This document shows, one piece after another, positions 44,811 through 56,595 of a DNA stretch of 64,000 bases. Where the stretch lies: positions 5,355,281 to 5,419,280 of the forward strand of contig CM057144.1 of the NCBI GenBank assembly GCA_029964075.1, given 5' to 3'. Each line of letters opens with the position of its first letter. Position 1 is the stretch's first letter. Position numbers and translations under genes: made by a program. The stretch is from Patiria pectinifera (Eukaryota > Echinodermata > Asteroidea > Valvatida > Asterinidae). The notes under the pieces were generated by a model. The model had not been told where the DNA came from, did no database searches, and saw only the letters and a list, made by a program, of their open reading frames with translations.

Positions 44811-46178
44811 ATATGTGCTTGGCCGGTTTTAAACAAGTACGCGTTAAAACCGGTTTGGGGCCTGGACGCTGATAATAGCCTGGGCCGAAGGTGAGGGACA
44901 TTATCGGCGACCTGGGACCAAGCTGGTCGTAAACGTACTTGTTTATACCTGCCAAGCACTTATTTATTCCCTCATAAATACCTATTCTGTCAAAAAGTAA
45001 AAAGTTATAATTTCCAATGATTTTTTCAACAATTTTAGTTCGTGTTTTTCAAAACAGAGATGCCACTTTTCCGGTTTTAGCCGGAATTCAGTTTTTTGAA
45101 AAATCTCACAAAATTCCAGTTTTTCCAGCCGTAAAAAAACCTGGAAAAAGATATGAAAAAAACCTTTTGAAATCGTTGATTTTTTACCTCGTTAGCGCTC
45201 TCAAGTTTATTACATGTAGGCCTATGGATTGCGCACGCACGGAACATTGTTGTTTGTTGAAGTAGTCTTAAAAACAAGTCTTTGTTGTTGCCGAGTCTGC
45301 ATGAGATACAGGCGGCCAACGTACTTGCACGCAGTGTACAACGGCGCCTCGTGGGCTGCACCGCGTGCGGGCATGTTGTGTGCTAAGCACACGTAGCATT
45401 CAGCCTGGAAATCAAGTCTATCGTTTCAGTTATCGATGGTTCCCGATCGCAGTGAAATATGTGAATACAAAATAACACCGGGTACCAACCACGTTTTCGT
45501 CGCGCTATCTTGTTGTGCAAAGGTCATGTACACCGACAGTGTTGTGGAATCGTGCATGTTTCGTGTCGAATATTACTTTGGAAATTCAGGTAGGCAGGAT
45601 AAATGATAGGAATATGGAAAAAGTCAAAGTGATTGAACGAGCCGACAGCTTAAAGGCCACAGAAGCAAAAATAAACAATAAATGGAACTGGGCTTGGCTA
45701 CAAGAGAAAGATGACAACGGGAACTTTGTGTCGGAGTGGCTTGTTTACAAAAAAAACCAAAGTTCCTGTTTTTTTTTTCAAACAGACCCTGTGGCATCTC
45801 TGTTTGAAACACCCCTCTAGCTCTGTTATCGTATGTGCCTCTCACAATCGAGTAGTACTAAAAATCTGCTTATGTGGTCATTGGCACGTGCGTGGCAGGT
45901 ACTGCGCGATGTGGCGCAGAACGCAGCGGTACTAGTGTAGTGACTGTGTAAAAAACGGACTCATTGGTAGTATTGCGCATGCCTAATAGCAAATATTGTG
46001 AATGGTCAACTAATAAAGGGGTAAAAAGGACCAGATTTTATAGTAGTCCAATATCATGCGACACCGGAAAAATGTTTAAAACCAGTCAGCTGGTGTTTTA
46101 TAGACCGTTTAAAACCACCCACGTGACGGGTTTTCGACCAGTAAGAATGGGTGAACTTGCTTAGGTATTTATGAATTA
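44811..46178. mobile_element. MITE pair copy 3, interrupted by a hAT-type element
   Basis: Hairpin unit 44,811-44,972 followed by CATAAATACCTATTC and ending CTTAGGTATTTATGAAT at about 46,172. The uninterrupted copies show the second element is normally 415-460 bp; here 748 bp are inserted. Intron 19. Confidence 0.65.
45055..45802. mobile_element. hAT-type non-autonomous element nested in a MITE
   Basis: 12-bp inverted ends CAGAGATGCCAC and GTGGCATCTCTG. Flanks TTTCAAAA and TTTGAAAC are a candidate 8-bp target duplication (6 of 8). The interior reads KWNWAWLQEKDDNGNFVSEW, a fragment resembling the N-terminal zinc-finger region of hAT-linked proteins. Confidence 0.7.
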
Positions 46179-46421
46179 AACATTAGATAACTGTCAGTTG
46201 TTTCTGCTCATCTGGTTTTGAGATAACAATTTTTGAGAGTGGTTTCGGTGACTGTGTACAAAGGCTTCAAGGCAATTGCTTCAAGCCCTTCATCAATACT
46301 ACGTCTAATTAATTTAGATGGTACAACCACATTTGTAATGTGCTTTTCTTTATGGTTTTTCTATTATAGAGTAATATATTAAAAGAAATTTAACCCACTG
46401 CTTTTGTTTGCTTGCTCGTAG

Positions 46422-46622
46422 GTAGCCAAGGATATTGACGTTCAGATGAACACCACAAGCATCTCAGCTCGTTGGTTTGGTTTTGAGCATCCTCATCTTG
46501 ATATCAACTATGAGATTGCCGTCGGATCAGAAGGAGATGCTACTGATGTCAGCGGTGGTTTCATTGATGTTGGCAACGAAACCTCGTATCGACTGGATGG
46601 ACTGGATCTCACACTCCTCGAG
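46422..46622 (+). CDS. Exon 20: FN3-like unit start
   Basis: Residues 1311-1377, phase 0-0. TTSISARWFGFEHPHLDINY, then EIAVGSEGDATDVSGG: the ISARW..F.....I.YE.A.G signature of the repeat. Confidence 0.9.
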
Positions 46623-46728
46623 GTAATAAGAACATGGATTTGAAACGGTTGAAATTATTGAAATGAATTTCCCTTATACTGAGATCTGACTTCATTTTGT
46701 CATCTTTGTGGCCAAATCTTATTGACAG

Positions 46729-46867
46729 ACCTATTACGCGACCATCCGCGCAAACTCTGAAGCAGGTAGCGTCAACGTTACTTCAGATGGTGTCAAAGTC
46801 ATTCAGGCGGGTCAGGCACTGGAAGGAGCTGAGGCCAAAGACGGACTGGGCTGTGATAAAAATGAAA
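46729..46867 (+). CDS. Exon 21: FN3-like unit end
   Basis: Residues 1378-1423, phase 0-1. TYYATIRANSEAGSVNVTSD, then GVKVIQAGQAL and GCDKNE. Donor GTAAGG. Confidence 0.85.
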
Positions 46868-46992
46868 GTAAGGCCTTTTAAATTTCCTAGACATTGCATT
46901 CTTTAGATTGGTTGAAAATATTTAAAATTGGTCACGTGTTTAAGTTTGAAAGACGTCTCTCCAGATCGGTGGCTGTCTGTTGAACTATCAAC

Positions 46993-47022
46993 CTCGGCTC
47001 GTTGGACCATCCTTCTACACTC
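46993..47022 (+). pseudogene. Decayed exon-22 copy, 3' piece
   Basis: CAACCTCGGCTCGTTGGACC matches the 3' half of exon 22; no acceptor remains. Confidence 0.4.
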
Positions 47023-47126
47023 TTATCAAACAGTTGCACAGATATTTAAGGTTGATACTTTGATTCTCTAGATCTGTCTTTCTTTTCTCTACTCTTTATT
47101 CACATTTTCTGTCCTCCTTCTTGCAG

Positions 47127-47159
47127 TGTCTGTGCCATCAGGATCCTCCCATCACTCAT
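47127..47159 (+). pseudogene. Decayed exon-22 copy a, cut by an insertion
   Basis: Acceptor TTCTTGCAG and TGTCTGTGCCATCAGGATCC are intact, then the match stops at the 2.1-kb insertion. Confidence 0.7.
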
Positions 47160-49254
47160 TGTCACAAACCCGAATCCCCCCTACCCTCTCACACGCAATG
47201 TGTCCCCGGTCTCATCATAACAACGCTCAGACAAAATAATAAATGCAGGCAAATTTATAGGGTACAACTATTTATTTACACTATCTACACAAATATATCA
47301 AAATCAGCAAATGGGGAGAATTCTGCCAACACCAGATTCATACTGTAATTTCATGACCTATAGGACCAATATTAATACATACATATTAACCATACATTGA
47401 CATTCCCAAAACCGAAGGGCTTTACAACCTGAAGTCGCTGAAAGGCGAAAAGCTAACAGTTCTTAGGATGAGTCTTTGTCCAGCGGTCCACGAACCGGTC
47501 CTTGCTTGACAATGAAGCGGTGGACGATTCTTGGGGCTTGGAGGATCAGATATCCGCGACCTTGGTCTTGAGCGGAAGGGCCTCAGGGATGTATCGGCCC
47601 GTGGGATGTATCGGCGCAGTCCCCAACCAATGGGTGGATCCAACAGTGAACGACGTGTGGACTTAACTCCACAAAAAGGAGCCCTGAAATAATATTGAAT
47701 ACAATAAAAACCACCTACCCTATTTTCAGGCTGTAATTATAGAATCAACTGATCCCACAAAAATATTTCTATCAGCCCAAAAGGGGCGTGTCCCATAAAG
47801 CAGATTTGCAACGCAACGCATTCAAATATGCACAAGGTACAATACAGATCCAGCAAAATTGATACATTCACTGATGTTTAAATGAATTACTTTATACTAA
47901 TGAAACAAATATTAAAATGAAACTTACAGTATATTACTGGCTCCTAAAACTTGGACCACCGTCAGAGGATGCAAAATTCGCTGTCTAAAACACATCTCTT
48001 CAGACCAGGCAAACTTCCGCCCAAAATGGCAGGAAAAATCTATCTGCAACTAACGCTGCTGAAGGGTAGGCTATCGCCTTATCTGGATTCTCAAACATCC
48101 ACTCAGTAGTAAGACTTCAGCAAAAAATAGCTTTATCTCCAAAATGTTGGAGCTATCGCTCTACAGTGTGCTATCGCAACACGAGCCTGTCTGCTTCTAA
48201 CTAAAAACTGCACCCAATACATGTATGTGCACACTTCAGTGAGCCAGTGTAGTATGCTAATTTAACCTTTAGAAAGTTTACCTGCACATGCCACACATAA
48301 AAGTAAACTATGCAGGGCCACACCTTAATGTGCATAAAATGTGTATATAAAAGGAACTAGGGCAAACTTCGCCACACGTAGTTCAAACAAATCCTAAGGA
48401 ACTTATACTTGGCGTAAAATATCAGGCTGACCTGTGACACTCATCCGTTTTGGTGGAAATCTACCGCCCGATTGTGAATGAGTGTTGACTATTAACCTCT
48501 GTTAATTAATTGCACAATAAACCTGTAAACATTAACACCGGAAGCAGAATTGTCGGTAATCTCAAGCAACCAAAATCATAATTTATTCATCAACCATCAA
48601 GTACATTAATTAGGAGGTGATTGGGTGGGTTGTTTTATTAACTGGGTCCTTAGTTACTGGAGAAACCTGCTGCTCGCCTCTGCAACAACGCACACGGCAT
48701 TAAGCACAAGACAACAATGCGCATCAGCTAAGCCCAAATTCGCACTCGTACAGCTATAACGGCTTAGTACTTGCAACACAACAGCTAAACATACCAGCGC
48801 AACCCCAGTACAGCTCAACAGACTTTGGTCCAATCGCCTAAGCAATTACACATACGCAGAGTACAAGTAATTTACCTGCCCGCTGCCGCAGCTATACCAC
48901 TAAACCAAATCTCCGCTCCAGGCCCCCGGCACTAACAAGCGCCTAAAATAGCAGAGCCTCAAAACTAGACACTCAACAACTGATCACAATATTGCCAAAC
49001 AGTCGATTCCTAAACCACTACCACGATCATTCCTTAACAGAGCGCGCTCTCCCAGGCACGCATTTATATACCAGGTACGTGTAGACGCTATGTGCATGTA
49101 CTAAACCTATGGCGCGTTAACCCAATGGGAATTATTAACCAATCATGTACGTGCAGCAATTCTCGGAGCTCGTAAGCTGCGCCCAGTCACTAACACAGAG
49201 TGATTAAGCGTTAATGCTATGGTATGATGTCACAAATAATCACTTTCCGCCACA
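47160..49254 (-). mobile_element. Unclassified 2.1-kb insertion, LTR-like
   Basis: Begins TG and ends CA on either strand (TGTCACAAACC ... TTTCCGCCACA). The minus strand has a TATA box (TATATAAATG at 49,061-49,070) and looks promoter-like. TGTCACAAA also occurs at 49,228, so the true edges may be 47,169-49,227. No gag/pol sequence. A solo LTR is possible; no clean target duplication. Confidence 0.35.
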
Positions 49255-49296
49255 CTACTCTCCCTTCATTCACAGTTCCTTGCCTCCTTCTTGCAG

Positions 49297-49412
49297 TGTC
49301 TGTGCCATCAGGATTCTCCCGTCACTACTGATCTATTGGTCATCAACCCTGTGAGGATGACATCACCTACCAGTCCTCAACCTCAGACATCTCAGCTTGT
49401 TGGACCATCCCT
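49297..49412 (+). pseudogene. Decayed exon-22 copy b
   Basis: Acceptor TTCTTGCAG kept; frame reads SVPSGFSRHY then TGA stop. Later part still recognisable (AGGATGACATCACCTACCAG). Confidence 0.75.
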
Positions 49413-49466
49413 CTAGATCTCTCCCTACTCTCTCTTCATTCACAGTTGCTTGTATCCTTCTTGCAG

Positions 49467-49582
49467 TGCCTGTGCCATCAGGATTCTCCCGTCACTACTG
49501 ATCTGTTGGGTATCAACCCTGTCAGAATGACATCACCTACCAGTCCTCAACCTCAGACATCTCAGTTTGTTAGACCATCCCT
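49467..49582 (+). pseudogene. Decayed exon-22 copy c
   Basis: Same early TGA as copy b, so b and c share a recent duplication. Acceptor kept. Confidence 0.75.
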
Positions 49583-49600
49583 CTAGATCTCTCCCCACAG

Positions 49601-49712
49601 TTTTTGTGCCATCAGGATTCTTTCATCACTCATCTGTAGCTCATCAACCCTGTCAGGACATCACCTACCAGGCTTTTACCTCAGACATCTTTGCTCGTTG
49701 GACCATCCCTTA
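49601..49712 (+). pseudogene. Decayed exon-22 copy d
   Basis: Acceptor CCCCACAG. Frame open through FARWTIP and then TAA; no donor. The least damaged of the copies. Confidence 0.7.
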
Positions 49713-49757
49713 AACTCTCTCTCTCTTCATTCATAGTGTCATGCCTCCTTCTTGCAG

Positions 49758-49937
49758 TGTCCGTGCCATCTGGATTATCCCAACCTTCATCTTCTGCTGA
49801 TCAGCCCTGTCAGGATGACATTACCTACCAGGCCTCCACCTCTGACATCTCAGCTCGTTGGACCATCCCTGAGATGCTGCAGCCCTTTGTGACAAACATC
49901 ATCTGGGCAGTTGAGCAGGAGGTTGAGATTTATTTTG
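49758..49937 (+). CDS. Exon 22: FN3-like unit start (functional copy)
   Basis: Residues 1424-1483, phase 1-1. SVPSGLSQPSSSADQPCQDD, then TSDISARWTIPEMLQPFVTN. The only copy in the array with an open frame and a donor (GTAAGC). Confidence 0.85.
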
Positions 49938-50149
49938 GTAAGCTTAATCTGAAAATTGTTCAAGAGAATGTCAGTGGTTTTCCTTGCAAATTGTGCTTCA
50001 TAGTCCAAACAAAATGAGAAATTGGTCTTTTTTTCAATAGTTTTCCATCCAGTCTTCATTGTCACAAACTCAGAGTATTTACATCAAATGTATTAATAAT
50101 AGGTTCCAATCTGTAGTTTGAAGTGGGATATATGTTGTGTCACTCACAG

Positions 50150-50265
50150 ATGATGAGCAATCTACAACCGTGTGGATCCCAGTGCACGATCAAGATCTTG
50201 GCATGGCATTTCATCATGTTGGAGATGGTATAGGATTGCACAGTGGAGCTCACTACAGATCAAAG
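50150..50265 (+). CDS. Exon 23: FN3-like unit middle
   Basis: Residues 1484-1522, phase 1-0. DDEQSTTVWIPVHDQDLGMA, ending LHSGAHYRSK; continues into exon 24 VKFCHVSVC. Confidence 0.8.
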
Positions 50266-50417
50266 GTAGCAGAAACTTCTCCATTTATGGGGAAAAAAAC
50301 CAAAGATATTGTCCATACAGTGCAAATCTCACTCTAGTTTGTTCGTTTCCACAGAAAATTCATTCCAAGATAATCCTCTCAGTTATCCATGCGGTCTCTA
50401 TATGTATTTTTGTATAG

Positions 50418-50708
50418 GTTAAATTCTGCCACGTTAGTGTCTGCTTCCAACCCATCGTCACTGACGGATTCTTGGTATTATCACAACCTCCCGAGGTCGG
50501 TCAGATCACAGTCAACAACCCTGAGACTACGCAAGGCGGGACAGAGCTCCGTGTGGTCTTCCAGACATTTACGCATGATTACGTCCTTCATGACGACCCG
50601 CGGGAACTGATGGATTTCTATGAGTGGAGCATTGCTGAGGATGGTAGCGATGGAGCACTGCTGAGTCCCTGGATGAGAATCCAGGATTTGGTGTTGGCTG
50701 GAGATGTG
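50418..50708 (+). CDS. Exon 24: FN3-like unit end, linker, next unit start
   Basis: Residues 1523-1619, phase 0-0. VKFCHVSVCFQPIVTDGFLV, LSQPPEVGQITVNNPETTQG, then ELRVVFQTFTHDYVLHDDPR. The linker PP is kept but GVVID has drifted. Confidence 0.85.
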
Positions 50709-51015
50709 GTAAGTGCACAATTGAAGCAGAAAAGAGGGATAGAGTCGAGGGAAAGTACTTTTCAATTATTGAATTTTGAACACAAAGACAGTTTTAAATG
50801 TTGTCCATGGATCACATTTAAGGTACGTGATATTTAAGAAAAATGAAACCACGTCGCACCATGAAAACGATATCAGAATAATTCCATAAGTCTCTGGGGT
50901 AGCCAAGTAGAAGCCAGGGCAAGACTATAAAACTCTTGACATTATAAAGCATGTTGTTTAAATGTGAAGATAAGTGCCAGTTATCATGGTTATAAGAGTG
51001 TTCTGACATGTTTTT

Positions 51016-51990
51016 ATGCCCCGCGGCGAAGCCGAAGGGGCATACTGTTTCCGCCTTGTGGGTGGGTGTGTGTGTGCGTGTACAAACAATGCCTTGTGGG
51101 GTACCGAGGTACCCCACAAGGAATGCCCACCGACTTGCGGGGTACAGTTTTTCACGAAATAGATATATGGATTTCACTCAAAAACTAGGAATTTCCAAGG
51201 TAGGTTGATCCGTCGCAAATGGAAGAGTTTTAGAAAAGGGATATTAAGAACAAATTTTAGCCCAGGACATTAACTCTGGTTAAAATAAGAGCATTTTGAC
51301 ATAAGTGTGCGACGTTGCAAAATTTTAGTTCACGTACGAGAACAAAGGAAGAACTTCTAAGGCTGTGTAAGCGTGCGTGTGTGTCCGGATAAATCTTGTC
51401 ATAGAGCGCGATAACTTGAGAAATACTTATCATATGAACTTCAAATTTGGTTTGTGTATTGTTCTTGATAATCCTAAGAAGCCTATTGCAATTGGGGCCG
51501 AAAGGTCAAGGGTCAAGGTCACGCTGGCTAAAACAATAGCAATTTTGTCAGCGCGATAACTTGAAAATACTTTACATGTGAACTTCCAATTTGGTATGTG
51601 GATTGTCCTTGGCAATCCTAAAAAGCCTAATGCCGCATTTGGGCCGAAAAGTCAGGGGTCAAGGTCACAGTGGCAAAAACAAAAGAAATTTTGTCATGGC
51701 TTTAACTTGATGAATACTTTACATGTGAACTTCAAATTTGGTTTGTGGATTGTTCTTGGTAATCCGAAAAAAAGCCTATTGCATATTGGGGGTCGAAAGG
51801 TCAGGGGTCAAGGTCACAGTGGCTAAAACAATAGAAATGTTGTATTTATTCTGAGATCATAGGGATTAATTCATATAAAACCTACAGAAAACACTAATGC
51901 TGTCAATGAACGTGCCATGTGACCAAGGTACATGTAAGTTGATGTTAAAAGAGTGGTGTTATGCCGTGGGAACAGTCACGGTTGCGGGGC
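51016..51990. mobile_element. Element with hairpin start and three 147-bp internal repeats
   Basis: Starts ATGCCCCGCGGCGAAGCCG with a hairpin to GGGGCAT and ends near GTTGCGGGGCATTTG. Internal copies of GAACTTCAAATTTGGT(TT/AT)GTG at 51,432, 51,579 and 51,726, each followed by AAGGTCA(A/G)GGGTCAAGGTCAC. ORFs here come from the 147-bp period (a multiple of three). Intron 24. Confidence 0.7.
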
Positions 51991-52631
51991 ATTTGTGTTT
52001 GTAAACACACCTGACTTGTTTTTATTTATGAATTGTCTTCATTTTGCTAAAATATCACCTACTTTTGTGATCTTTGGACAAAATGATAAAACTGTGTTTG
52101 TGTTTAAAAGTCTATAACTGGAAAAAAACATGAGCGATTTGAATGATTCTAAAATACTTGGGCTTTCATACCCTAGATCTTGAACGCGCTACATGCAGAA
52201 CTTTTTCAAAAAAAAGGTGGCGCCATTTGGGTTTCTTTTTTTTTTTACTCACTTTGTATAACATTTAAGTAAACAAACTTTCTGGACAATTAATGCAATG
52301 GTACAATTTGTATTCCGGGATTTACTTGTCTAAGGGGCGTTGTGTTTTAGGGTAGGATGGTTATATACAACAAATGGCACTGTTTTGAGAGTAATTAGTA
52401 AATTCTTTCTTTAAGCTCTAGGCCATTTGTTAACGTTTGTCTAGTTAAAAGATCAGTGGGTAAGTATGGTTTGGTTTCTATGGGAAAAAAATGCTCCTGG
52501 CCTTAATGATGAACAGTGCAGAACCTGTGAACTGTTACTTCAATTGATCATGAAAATTCCCAGTCATTTAGACACCAATATTTCACACCCTAAGCTTTGA
52601 TATAAATCGTCTTATTAATCTTTTTGAACAG
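51991..52631. other. Rest of intron 24
   Basis: No feature recognised. Confidence 0.4.
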
Positions 52632-52797
52632 GCTCGCTTTACAGCATCCTACAGTGGGTTGCTAGACCTAGATATCTGTATCCGGTTATCAGTGAGGGGC
52701 TACAATAAGGCTGGTCTGTCTTCCATCGCCAGCACGGAGATTGTTGACTGTGATGACGTGAAGCTGATCGTCCCCCATACTGTCATTGATGCTGATC
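52632..52797 (+). CDS. Exon 25: FN3-like unit end
   Basis: Residues 1620-1674, phase 0-1. LDLDICIRLSVRGYNKAGLS, then STEIVDCDDVKLIVPHTV. Same G.N.AGL mark as exons 10 and 19. Confidence 0.85.
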
Positions 52798-53170
52798 GTA
52801 AGTTTCTCTTCGAAATTTCAATAAAGGAATCAAGCCAAGGATTCGGCAGAAATTTTTAACTTTGAAATACGGCGGGTTTCTCTCATTGTCTCGATTTCAC
52901 GGTACTGCGATATGCTGTGCTTAAAGTATTGCACAACAAATGAAAGTGCCAAGAATCACACGAAAGTTTCAGGAAATGTTCAGAAGAATGGTTCTGATCA
53001 GTGCATAATCAGAATAACATCCATCATGTGCCATATGCATGTGCTAACCAATGCTTGCATACATTGGGTTCCTCCCACCTAACTTTCACAATAATCCTGC
53101 AATACCTGTTTTTCTGTTCATGCATCGTGTCCACAACGAACGCTTCATATTTGTATCCTTTTTTGAACAG

Positions 53171-53386
53171 ATGAAGTCATCATTGAGCAGAATGCATTGT
53201 GGCGGGAACCAGACAAGAATTACATCTCATCTACGTCTTCATTATCAGCAGTCTGGCCTACTCTACGTCACAGGGCCTACACCTGGGCCGCCATTTTGGA
53301 TACCGGATCCTCTGCATTTGGCAACTTGGACGATGGTCTGCAGTATCCCTGCGATCATCCGATGGCGAAGGCTTGTGGGGAAACAG
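53171..53386 (+). CDS. Exon 26: FN3-like unit
   Basis: Residues 1675-1746, phase 1-1. KNYISSTSSLSAVWPTLRHR, then YTWAAILDTGSSAFGN and PCDHPMAKACGET (two cysteines). Donor GTTGGA is weak, but no better site keeps phase. Confidence 0.75.
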
Positions 53387-53905
53387 GTTGGAAGATTAAG
53401 AATAAAATTGATGTAAATCCGTGAAGTTACAAGTAAAAAATTATCTTTTTGAGGTTTTAATCGGATTTCATTTAAATTTTTATTTGGAAAAGACGTTTTT
53501 GGACAATGAAAAAGTTTGAAAGGAACAGTGGGGAAAGGGAAGTGACTTCGTCATTGGTGAGGTTAACCCTGATGTAGTCACATCAGGTCCAGAAAGAAAT
53601 GCATTATTACGCAAGCTCAATAGACATTATATACGAGGAAACCAGTTTTGAGTGTGTTCCCTGAATGTATTTCATAAACTTTCATTTTTTAAAATGTAAA
53701 TTAAAACTTAAGGATACGTAAATTGTTCATCAGAGCAGACTGGTATTAATTTGTAAATAAGTTTATTTCATTGCTTTCATTTCTGTTCCCAAGTTCCATA
53801 AACTGAAGATTTGACCTCGCTTTCAATTCAGTGTGGCTGACTGGTGAATAAAGCCTATTGGGATTAGGATATAACACACTGTAATGTTGGTTATGGTTTC
53901 GACAG

Positions 53906-54117
53906 GTAAAGAATTTGTCAACGTTCGTGATTTGGTCCTGCATTATGGCCAGCGCTATCGCATTTGCATCCACGCCGACGAAGTGACATTGGAGCATGAG
54001 TTTTGGAATGAGCCGCTGCCTGCTGTGTCCAGCTGTAGCGATGGCGTTGTCATAGATACGACCCCACCAACCCCTGGCTCTGTCTGGATTGGATGGGATC
54101 AGCATCAAACTTACCAA
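53906..54117 (+). CDS. Exon 27: FN3-like unit end and CSDGVVIDTTPP linker
   Basis: Residues 1747-1817, phase 1-0. RDLVLHYGQRYRICIHADEV, then SCSDGVVIDTTPPTPGSVWI. A new unit clearly starts (GWDQHQTYQ) and must continue downstream, but exon 28 does not resume the pattern. Confidence 0.85.
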
Positions 54118-55500
54118 GTAAGTTTCTCATTTTTCTGCGTTTTATTAAGCTTTTGGGGTACAAGAAAGGAGAGATTTTCACTATCAGATGCGGTAGTCAG
54201 TTGTAAATTGTTTTAGTTGTGGTCATGAGGTGATTTTGCCTTTTAAGAACCAGGGTCTTTTCCGTACCAAGATTTAATTATTTATCTTTTTATTACCCAG
54301 CCCACTGTAACATTATCTGGTTAACCCCTTCAGGTAACTAGCTAAAACCACAGGTGATTAGTGCACACACTCTGAACACACTGATCTGATATACCGTCCC
54401 CTCTGGAGACGTGCACACAATAGGGAACAAAAGATTGTATACCTCTCCACAGGACAATTTCTATAGATGAATACGTCTCCACAAGAATTTCACTAAATAG
54501 ATATGTGGATTTTACAACAAAGAAATGTCTCCACGAGAATACAAAATTTCAGTATGTGTGCATTACACACATACACCATGTATTCACACTGCACATGTGG
54601 ATGCAAATTCCCACAATTCAGGATTTCCGTTGTTCATGCATTTTTTTTCAACGATACAATAAATAATAGATTGTTTCATTACTTGATAAAAACAAGTATT
54701 ACGTTGGATGTGAAATGTTTGAAAATCTGTATCATTGTTTTAAAAGATGTAGGCATGCCCCACGTGCCATTCAGCCATACGATACTAATTGTTCCCTGCT
54801 GGTGTTAGGCATTCATCTGGCAATATACCATTAAGGGAATTACAGCTTGAGATTAGAGAGGGGTGGAAATCCTGGTACGGGATCTGGCAAAAACCAAAAT
54901 ATATACTCCGGTTTTCTGGTATAAGGCGATCGATTCACGGCATGTAATTTATGTCTGGTTCATGAGGTGATTTTCCCTTTTCAAAGCCTGAGCCCTTTTT
55001 TATACCAGGAGTTTGGATGTTAATCTTTGACTGAGCCCAGTGTAGCATTATCTGGTTAATCTCTAAAGACAATTAGTTACACCCCTGGAGGCCATTGGTA
55101 GGCATTCATACACTAACTCTCTGCAGTTCACGCATGCGAAATTCAGCATTTTTGTTGTTTGTGCATTAATTTAACTGATTGGGGGAAAAACAACACGTTT
55201 TCATTACTCGACAAAAAATATATAACGTCGGATATTAAATTGATGAAAAATCTATGTGCGGTTAGGCCTCTGAGAAGAGATCAGTAAGTCTGGTTGAGAT
55301 CAAAAACCAAAATATAACTGGCCAGCTGGGGTTTACTGCTACAGGATGATTCACGGCATGTACCCAATTCTTCATTTTTTGGGGTAGTGATCTCTTCCTA
55401 ACCACTTAATTTGTGAGGTTGGTTCACGAAGGTAACATTCCTACTTTTTCCTCCGGTCGTTTTTCTTTAATCTAGAGTTCTGTGTCTGAGTTAGTTCTTC
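54118..55500. other. Intron with two related segments
   Basis: ATGAGGTGATTTTGCC-TTTT and a following stretch occur at about 54,226 and, diverged, at 54,961. No exon found before the gap. Confidence 0.4.
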
Positions 55501-56000
55501 NNNNNNNNNNNNNNNNNNNNNNNNNNNNNNNNNNNNNNNNNNNNNNNNNNNNNNNNNNNNNNNNNNNNNNNNNNNNNNNNNNNNNNNNNNNNNNNNNNNN
55601 NNNNNNNNNNNNNNNNNNNNNNNNNNNNNNNNNNNNNNNNNNNNNNNNNNNNNNNNNNNNNNNNNNNNNNNNNNNNNNNNNNNNNNNNNNNNNNNNNNNN
55701 NNNNNNNNNNNNNNNNNNNNNNNNNNNNNNNNNNNNNNNNNNNNNNNNNNNNNNNNNNNNNNNNNNNNNNNNNNNNNNNNNNNNNNNNNNNNNNNNNNNN
55801 NNNNNNNNNNNNNNNNNNNNNNNNNNNNNNNNNNNNNNNNNNNNNNNNNNNNNNNNNNNNNNNNNNNNNNNNNNNNNNNNNNNNNNNNNNNNNNNNNNNN
55901 NNNNNNNNNNNNNNNNNNNNNNNNNNNNNNNNNNNNNNNNNNNNNNNNNNNNNNNNNNNNNNNNNNNNNNNNNNNNNNNNNNNNNNNNNNNNNNNNNNNN
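55501..56000. other. Assembly gap (500 N)
   Basis: Fixed-size run of N, so the true length is unknown. The protein logic on both sides suggests at least one coding exon is missing here. Confidence 0.95.
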
Positions 56001-56028
56001 CCCTACTTTGAATTCTCTCTTTGCACAG

Positions 56029-56181
56029 AATGTAAGATTTTTGTCTGCAAACGCGGTGGCCCGACTGTCCAAGTTCGACCCAGATCAGCTTCCTCCTTCT
56101 TTCAGGGGAGTTATCAAAGTAGTCAACAAGGCTGCTCAAATATTCAGTGACATTAAGACAGATGTCATGGAGTTCTACCAG
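56029..56181 (+). CDS. Exon 28: helical segment after the gap
   Basis: Phase 0-0. NVRFLSANAVARLSKFDPDQ, then GVIKVVNKAAQIFSDIKTDV. Heptad-like hydrophobic spacing predicts helix, unlike all earlier exons. Acceptor TTTGCACAG; donor GTCCGA is weak. Confidence 0.65.
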
Positions 56182-56595
56182 GTCCGAAGCTTATTTTCTG
56201 TTTGCCCCTTTTATACATTTATATTACTTTGCATGTTTGCAACTGGAATGTAACAGATTGAGTAATGTTATAAGTTAGCATACATTGTAAGGATCTTTAA
56301 ATTCACACAGGACTGCATTGTAAACTGATCTACTGCTGTTTGATATAAATTTTCAGATACATTGCATATTGAGAATTTCTGCCAATGCAATATCAATGTA
56401 AAACGTCATCTCAAACATTTGAGTCAGTGTTCTGGTCATGACAAATTCTGGATTGTTTGCGTGAGTTTGTTTCTGCATTCCATAGGTTACGTTGAACAAT
56501 GGAGGACAATAGGGTCCCCAATTCCCGAGTGGTCCCCAATATGGATTAGTGTAAAAAAAAAATGGCAGGTCTTTCTAAAAACGTTGGGTACAAAC

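Noticed and set aside
51008-51826. Several ORFs in both directions around 51 kb
   Set aside because: They follow the 147-bp repeat, which is a multiple of three and so preserves any open frame.
55441-56150. Long ORFs across the gap
   Set aside because: Most of their length is N; open only because unknown bases contain no stop.
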